Shown: in pieces, positions 59,165 to 64,000 of the stretch | How positions within the stretch are numbered: position 1 is the first letter of the stretch | How the letters are laid out: every line of letters starts with the position of its first letter | Assembly: GCA_017395685.1 (NCBI GenBank) | Contig: JAFQOD010000022.1 | Location: 1 to 64,000 of the forward strand | Origin: Clostridia bacterium | GTDB lineage: Bacteria; Bacillota; Clostridia; Christensenellales; Aristaeellaceae | Reading direction: 5' to 3' | DNA: 64,000 nt | Program-made: the position numbers and the translations under genes | Notes under the pieces: model-generated | Seen by the model: only the letters and a program-made list of their open reading frames with translations | The model's database searches: none | Told to the model about the DNA's origin: nothing

Positions 59165-61012
59165 TTATTCCGTATAGGAATTGCGCATGGTAATTTTGAT
59201 TACCTTGTTGTTTTCCAAATGATAGCTGAGGATCATCCGGGTGGTATCCTTGAGATAATAGACGTAATCGATCCGGTAGGAAGCATCGCCCAGCTTATAC
59301 ATCATGCCGTAGCCTTCCACTTCATCCCAATAGATGCTCCGGTCCCCGTTCTGATTATAGGTCTGCCCCATATCCCGGAATTTTTCGGTGATATCCTTTT
59401 CGCTCATGCCCACCTTGGTTTTCCGGGGGCCCACCATGGAGGAGGAGGTTGTTTCCACATGGTAGATCATGTAGCCGTCCTGGGTCATGACGAAGCGGGC
59501 TTCGCCCCAGGAATAGCTCAGCTTCACGCAATTGCCCAGCATGGCGCTGTCTTCAATTTCCACTTCCTCAAGGGGCTTTCCGTAATGCTTGATAAAGGCC
59601 TCCCGGGTGGTTTTCTGCATGGTGAAGCTGGCAAATTCATCCTTGTTGTTGAAGAAGCGCTGATAGCCGATATTGATCTTATATCCCCGCTCCAGCACGT
59701 TGCTCACTTCGCCGTAGCCGTTAACAGCCACCGCCTTCAGCGTCACCTTCCCCCCGGGGAGATAGAAGGGCTCACCCGTATAGATGGGGGAATTGGAGGT
59801 GGGGGTCTGGCCGTCGATGGTGTAATAGATGGTGATATCGTCTTCCTTGGGATCCTCCACCGTATCCGCTTTATCCTCTTCCTTTTCCTCATAGCGCAGC
59901 CAGATGCGCTGGCGGGTTTCGTAGGGACCGGGGGCCAGGGAGGAAAGGGGCGCCCGGGGCACGGGCAATTCAATGGTGAATTTTACGTTCAGTTCATCGC
60001 TGATCAGATCGCTGGATACCGCAACCGCCCTTATCAGATGGGTGCCCTTGCCCAGATGGATGGGCTGGGTATAGAGGGTGCCGTCCTCGGGCAGGGTGCC
60101 CTCCTCGGTCATGATATAGTAGATATCGTAATCCTCTGCGGAAATCAGGGCCACATCCCTTTCCCTGCGTAGCTTGCCGGCCTCTTCACTGGTGGTGGGG
60201 GTGGCGGGCAGCATATCCTCTCTCTGCCGGCGGAAGGAATCATCCCCGGTATTTTCATAGGCCACGCTCAGGAAGGAGGAAAGCTCCATCCGCCGGTTCT
60301 GATCTTCCATCAGGCGGATGGTATTGCGGTAGGCCACGGGATTATCGGGCTGCTTTTCCTGCAGCAGCCGGAATACATCCTCTGCGGCGCCCGTCCGGCC
60401 GCTGGCTTCATAGGCGTCTGCCAGAATCAGCAGCAGATCATAAATATCCTCCCGGTCCGGGTCCAGATCATGGGCCGTTTCAAAGCACTGGATGGCCCTG
60501 TCCACATAGCCCTGATCGAATAATTCCTGGCCATAGGTCCAATAGGCCTGGGCGTTACCTTCCTTGCCCATGCGCACCAGGATCAGCTGGCCGGGCTCGG
60601 TGACGTACAGGAGTACAACACCGCCGATCAGCACAGCGATCACAAGAAAAATCGTGATCGTCCACAGCAGCGCCCAGTTGATCATCATCCGCTTGCCGGG
60701 CTTGGGACTTTTCCGGGGAGATCTTGCCATCTGCTGGCCGGTGGTGGGGGGTGGCGGGGTGCCCTGGTGATTTTCCGGGCGGCCGGCGTCCCCGTGACGG
60801 GCAGAACGGCTGGCAATGGGAGGATGGAGGGCAGGGGGCGGATCAATCTGATACATGGCGCTGCCCACTTTTTCGCAGGCGGGCCTGTCGGAACGGCCCT
60901 GCCTGCGGCCGGCTACGCCGGCGGAACGATTGGCCCGGGGAATGTCGGCCCCGCATTCTTCGCATACCAGGGTGCCTTCCTTTAAAAGAGCCCCGCATTT
61001 TTCACATACCAT
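59165..61012 (-). CDS. Membrane protein: N-terminal Zn ribbon, TM, TPRs, two beta-sandwich (CHB_HEX_C-like) domains
   Basis: A 615-residue protein. C3/C6/C17/C20 (CxxC-x10-CxxC) form a zinc ribbon. A Pro-rich linker is followed by KSPKPGKR and a TM at ~112-136. TPR helices run ~150-235. Two beta modules (~295-350 and ~390-455) contain DIYYIMTEEGT and TIYYTIDGQTPTSNSPIYTGEPF, the pattern of chitobiase C-terminal/FN3_7-like domains. The last ~150 residues include a repeated GKPLEEVE/GMSEKDI beta element. Topology puts the Zn ribbon inside and the rest outside, as in the proteins at 3776 and 33126. GGGAGGCGA precedes the ATG. Function unknown. Confidence 0.8.
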   Translation of the reverse strand: MVCEKCGALLKEGTLVCEECGADIPRANRSAGVAGRRQGRSDRPACEKVGSAMYQIDPPPALHPPIASRSARHGDAGRPENHQGTPPPPTTGQQMARSPRKSPKPGKRMMINWALLWTITIFLVIAVLIGGVVLLYVTEPGQLILVRMGKEGNAQAYWTYGQELFDQGYVDRAIQCFETAHDLDPDREDIYDLLLILADAYEASGRTGAAEDVFRLLQEKQPDNPVAYRNTIRLMEDQNRRMELSSFLSVAYENTGDDSFRRQREDMLPATPTTSEEAGKLRRERDVALISAEDYDIYYIMTEEGTLPEDGTLYTQPIHLGKGTHLIRAVAVSSDLISDELNVKFTIELPVPRAPLSSLAPGPYETRQRIWLRYEEKEEDKADTVEDPKEDDITIYYTIDGQTPTSNSPIYTGEPFYLPGGKVTLKAVAVNGYGEVSNVLERGYKINIGYQRFFNNKDEFASFTMQKTTREAFIKHYGKPLEEVEIEDSAMLGNCVKLSYSWGEARFVMTQDGYMIYHVETTSSSMVGPRKTKVGMSEKDITEKFRDMGQTYNQNGDRSIYWDEVEGYGMMYKLGDASYRIDYVYYLKDTTRMILSYHLENNKVIKITMRNSYTE

Positions 61013-61055
61013 GCATTCGCCTCCCTTCGTTTATGCAACGTAAGCATACCGTTTT

Positions 61056-61889
61056 TTATTGCATGGACCGCATGGCTTCATAGGCCGGATCCTCAGCATC
61101 AAATTCCCTTTCGGGGGCCTCGCCGCCCAGGGCTTCAATGGCGCTGCGCAGCTCAATATAATCCAGATATTCTGTTTCCTCGCTGGCGGCTTTGGCCTTC
61201 AGCAGGGGCAGCGCCCGTTCATCCCCCAGCCGGCCCAGGCAATCGGCGATGATGGCGATATGAGCGTCGGGGGCCTGGAAGAGGGCAAGAGCGGTTTCCA
61301 ATACCGCTTCATCTCCGGGATAATCGCACAGCAGGGTGAGCAGCGCTTCCTGGCCGTCGGGGGTAGCCTTCTTCAGCGCTTCACGCATGGCAGGAACGGC
61401 CTGTGCCCCCATGGAGGAAAGGCTTTCCAGCGCATTATCCGCCAGTTCATCTTCCTGGCCGGCTACACGGACGGCCTGCCAGTCGATATAGCGCTGCATG
61501 GCGGCGCAGCTTTCGATTTCACGCAGCAGCGTTACGGCGGCCATCTTGATTTCCTGAGTGGCCTTTTCCTTCTGCATCATATTCAGCAGGCTTTCTTCTG
61601 CGGCCAGGCCCAATTCTGCGATCCGGTTCATCAGCATATCCGGCACAGGGATGCGCTGCTTGAAATAATCCTCCATCCAGTTGACCAGCTGGCGGGGATT
61701 ATCAAACTGCTGGAAATATTCACCGGGCTTGCAGCCGGAAAGCCAGTTTACCGGCGTATCCAGAAATTCATCATATACCTGGGGCATGGCTGCTTCCATG
61801 GCATCATAATTCTTATATTCTTTGGCATGCTCCTTCATCCAGGCGGTTACATACCGTTCAAATTCTTTATCAAAATTGATGCAGCGCAT
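61056..61889 (-). CDS. HEAT-like repeat cytosolic protein of unknown function
   Basis: A 277-residue acidic, all-helical protein without a signal or TM. Residues ~95-255 look like HEAT/PBS repeats (DNALESLSSMGAQAVPAMREALKK, DCLGRLGDERALPLLKAKAAS). The first ~80 residues are a distinct helical part. Such proteins act as binding scaffolds. The RBS AAAAAGGAG overlaps the stop of the upstream TPR gene (6-nt gap), so the two are translationally linked. Confidence 0.75.
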   Translation of the reverse strand: MRCINFDKEFERYVTAWMKEHAKEYKNYDAMEAAMPQVYDEFLDTPVNWLSGCKPGEYFQQFDNPRQLVNWMEDYFKQRIPVPDMLMNRIAELGLAAEESLLNMMQKEKATQEIKMAAVTLLREIESCAAMQRYIDWQAVRVAGQEDELADNALESLSSMGAQAVPAMREALKKATPDGQEALLTLLCDYPGDEAVLETALALFQAPDAHIAIIADCLGRLGDERALPLLKAKAASEETEYLDYIELRSAIEALGGEAPEREFDAEDPAYEAMRSMQ

Positions 61890-61895
61890 GTATGA

Positions 61896-63215
61896 TCACT
61901 CCTTTTTCATCCATTGCATATATCTCTTCAGCGCCCTGAGGGCACGGCGCTTGCCCTTTGCGTGGGTCAGCCCATCCCTTGCGATATCGAATTGCCCTGT
62001 GCGCAGCAGCAGATACAGCCAGAAGGCCAGGGGATAATGGGGCTGGCGTTCCTCATCACAGGCCCTTTTTTCCGCAGGGGACAGCTTGCTCCAGATGGGG
62101 GGCAGCAGCTTATAGATGATTTGCGGCTCCACCCGGCCAGAGAGCAGCATCACCATCAGATGCAGCGTACGATCGAGGGGGCCGGGCTTCAAACGCCGGG
62201 GCAGGGCATAGATCCGGGCAGCCAGGGCATGCAGCATCAGGGGCCGGGCGGGCATCAGATGCATATCCTGGGGATGCCGGCGATACCATAATCCCCCCGG
62301 GTCGTCGGGATCGATTTCCATCAGTGCGGCCAGGGCACGCCCTGCCTTTTCATCCGCCCCCATCCGCTTCAGGCACAGATAGCGCAGCCGCAGATAATCC
62401 GCACTGGCGGGGGCGGCGGAAAGCCGCATATCAATCAGCGATAGGGCGATATCGGGAACGCCCATTTCCCAGGCGGCAAGGCAGAAAGCCTCCGCCTGAT
62501 GATAGGGGCCGCACAAAAGATAGGCCATCATCAGCGCCTGATAGGCCATTTCCCCCTGCCCGGCCTTGTGGCAGGCCAGGGCCAGCATGAGATAAGGCTG
62601 CTGACGGCCCGGTATTTTCCGGCTGGCCCAGCAAAGCAGGATAACGGCTCTTTCCGGCGGCAGCAGCGCCCCCAGCAGCAAGGCGATCCTGGGGGAATGG
62701 GATTTTTTCCAGGCCCGGCGGGCCCAGATCAGCGCATCATCGATGTTTTCTGCGGCCAGCGCCCGCTGGGCACGGCCAAGCAGCACTTCGCCCCGGGCGC
62801 CCCTGGGGGGCAGATCCGTTTGCTGCCAGGGATAGGTTTCCAATAGATCCTGGGCCTGCTCCGCATATATGCCGCCGGGGGAGAGGCGCAGGCTTGCTTC
62901 CAGCGCCTTTTCCGCCAGGGTTTCTTCGCCCCGGTTCAGGGCGCAGCAGCCGATGCCAAAGCAGATATCCCCCGTCAGTCCGCCCCGGGCGGCGGCAGTG
63001 GCCAGGCATCGCTCCGCAGCGGTATGGCATTCCATATCCGCATACATCCGGAATAATTCCATGGCCAGCTTGGGATCGCCGCTCTTTTCCAGCGCTTTCC
63101 GCATCAGCCTTACCGCATCCGGCCGCCGGGCCGGGGTATCATGCCGGCGTGCCTTGGTGGCCCAGTAAGCGGCAGGGCGCTCGAAGGGCACCACCACCGG
63201 GCGTCCTTCCTTCAT
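61896..63215 (-). CDS. TPR-like cytosolic protein
   Basis: A 439-residue helical protein rich in Ala, Leu and Arg with TPR-like helix pairs (LAMELFRMYADMECHTAAERCLATAAARGG; LAEKALEASLRLSPGGIYAEQAQDLL). No TM or signal peptide. The ATG overlaps hslO by 4 nt (ATGA), and it runs into the HEAT gene 6 nt downstream. Inference: it may be an accessory to a chaperone or assembly process, from position only. No specific family is recognised. Confidence 0.72.
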   Translation of the reverse strand: MKEGRPVVVPFERPAAYWATKARRHDTPARRPDAVRLMRKALEKSGDPKLAMELFRMYADMECHTAAERCLATAAARGGLTGDICFGIGCCALNRGEETLAEKALEASLRLSPGGIYAEQAQDLLETYPWQQTDLPPRGARGEVLLGRAQRALAAENIDDALIWARRAWKKSHSPRIALLLGALLPPERAVILLCWASRKIPGRQQPYLMLALACHKAGQGEMAYQALMMAYLLCGPYHQAEAFCLAAWEMGVPDIALSLIDMRLSAAPASADYLRLRYLCLKRMGADEKAGRALAALMEIDPDDPGGLWYRRHPQDMHLMPARPLMLHALAARIYALPRRLKPGPLDRTLHLMVMLLSGRVEPQIIYKLLPPIWSKLSPAEKRACDEERQPHYPLAFWLYLLLRTGQFDIARDGLTHAKGKRRALRALKRYMQWMKKE

Positions 63216-64000
63216 CGGCTGGCCCTCTGGATCAGGGCAATCAGATCATCCTTGGTAAATACATGAGCAGTGCGGCAGAAATGGCAGGTCAGTTCCGCCT
63301 GGCCATCCTCTTCGATCAATTGCATCAGATCCTGGCGGCCCATGGCGATCAGCACCTTTTCCATCTTTTCACGGCTGCAATCGCACTGATAGGAAAGGGA
63401 TTCCTTGGACAGGATCTGCATATCCATGCCCTCAAACCAGCCCCTGGCCAGATCCTCCAGGGAATCTTCGGCCACTTCACGGCTGATGGAGGTGAAGAAC
63501 AGGGAGCGCACTTCCAATTGCTCCAGCATTTCTTCGGTGCAGCCGGGCATGGCCTGCATCAGCGCTCCGCCGGCGGACAGGCAGAATCCGTCATGCACCA
63601 GGCAGCCCAGGGCCACCAGAGAGGGCACCTGTTCGCTGGTGGTGAAATACTGGGCAAAATCTTCGCCCAGCTCGCCGGATATCAGGGGACTCTGGCCCAC
63701 ATAGGGTTCCTTCAGGCCCAGATCCTTGATGACGGTGAGGCGGCCTTCATGGCCGACCAATCCGCCCACATCCAGCTGGCCGTCCTTTTTCCGAGGCAGC
63801 TCCACCTCCGGATGATGCATGGATACCTTCACCTGGCCGCCGTGGGCCACGGCGGTGATCTTGCCCCCGGGGCCGTTGCCGGCCACGGTGACGGTGACGG
63901 AGTTTTCATCATTCTTCATCATCACGCCCAGCATGGAGGTGGCGGTCATGGTGCGGCTCATGGCGGCAAGTGCCGTGGAGGAGGGCTGATGGATCTGGGC
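63212..64000 (-). CDS. hslO: Redox-regulated chaperone Hsp33 (5' end outside the window)
   Basis: Partial gene: 262 codons are visible and the frame runs open to the window edge, so the N-terminus lies to the right. The core matches Hsp33 (GGQVKVSMHHPEVELPRK, GLVGHEGRLTVIKDLGLKEPYVGQ, ISGELGEDFAQYF). The C-terminal zinc site is intact: CDC and CHFC. Under oxidative stress the four cysteines form disulfides and the protein becomes an active holdase. It is the first visible gene of the unit that continues through the TPR, HEAT and Zn-ribbon genes. Confidence 0.95.
   Translation of the reverse strand, partial: AQIHQPSSTALAAMSRTMTATSMLGVMMKNDENSVTVTVAGNGPGGKITAVAHGGQVKVSMHHPEVELPRKKDGQLDVGGLVGHEGRLTVIKDLGLKEPYVGQSPLISGELGEDFAQYFTTSEQVPSLVALGCLVHDGFCLSAGGALMQAMPGCTEEMLEQLEVRSLFFTSISREVAEDSLEDLARGWFEGMDMQILSKESLSYQCDCSREKMEKVLIAMGRQDLMQLIEEDGQAELTCHFCRTAHVFTKDDLIALIQRASR

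Noticed and set aside
1-64000. tRNA, rRNA, insertion sequence, phage or plasmid genes
   Set aside because: No cloverleaf, rRNA core, transposase, integrase or capsid sequence was recognised in any intergenic or coding stretch.

Overview
The window looks like chromosome from a GC-rich, spore-forming member of the Bacillota, probably a gut-type lineage of class Clostridia. The support is a SpoIIID homologue, a DUF2953 (YtfI)/YtfJ/DacF cluster with a PdaB-type deacetylase divergent to it, near-consensus sigma-A promoters with 16-18 bp spacers, strong Shine-Dalgarno sequences, and a surface proteome of SH3, TPR, CalY/TasA-like and xPxTG proteins. I see no rRNA, tRNA, CRISPR array, transposase, phage gene or replication origin. 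The species is not identifiable from sequence alone.

Layout, left to right. 1-257 is a run of hairpins with no gene. 258-9267 is all on the minus strand: a secreted metzincin-like/MORN protein, an M29 aminopeptidase, an acyltransferase, a Zn-ribbon/TPR membrane protein, an exported protein and pyrimidine-nucleoside phosphorylase. 9511-15393 is a plus-strand unit: an 11-repeat SH3 wall protein, a BaiN-type flavoprotein and a flavin reductase. 15506-17571 is pepT-pdxY. 17628-23571 holds an exported esterase, two CalY/TasA-like exported proteins, an MgtC-family protein and an AT-richer Cys/His-rich exported protein. 23652-29357 (plus) carries trpS, an alpha/beta hydrolase fused to an NlpC/P60-like domain, a P1 peptidase, acpS and the bifunctional NAD(P)HX repair enzyme.

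29366-39003 (minus) carries spoIIID, a SHOCT membrane protein, a TIM-barrel isomerase, the MnmM/YtqB methyltransferase, a second TPR membrane protein, an RsuA/RluB-type pseudouridine synthase, dacF, ytfJ and ytfI. Divergent pdaB and an SSB-like gene follow to 40684. Next come an AT-rich flavin-reductase-like gene, glnA, and a 2190-residue vWA/prealbumin-repeat adhesin with an IPGTG sorting motif. 50067-56116 encodes an ABC importer of nucleoside/sugar architecture with a DUF3798-like binding protein. A sodium/solute symporter and a Cys-rich, possibly coat-like protein follow. The window closes with a minus-strand unit of hslO (cut by the edge), a TPR protein, a HEAT-like protein and a Zn-ribbon/TPR/beta-sandwich membrane protein.

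Themes. Much of the coding capacity goes to the envelope: wall-binding SH3 proteins, three single-pass proteins with cytoplasmic zinc or beta domains and predicted outside TPR solenoids, a giant adhesin, and matrix-type CalY proteins. The oddest objects are the metzincin-MORN fusion, the lipase-NlpC/P60 fusion, Cys-rich putative zinc modules in exported proteins (21187-23571 and the vWA domain of 43235-49807), a permease with a 226-residue outside domain, a long leader hairpin before the transporter ATPase gene, and a transcription terminator that doubles as the C-terminal codons of spoIIID. No single recognised defence or biosynthetic system is present.
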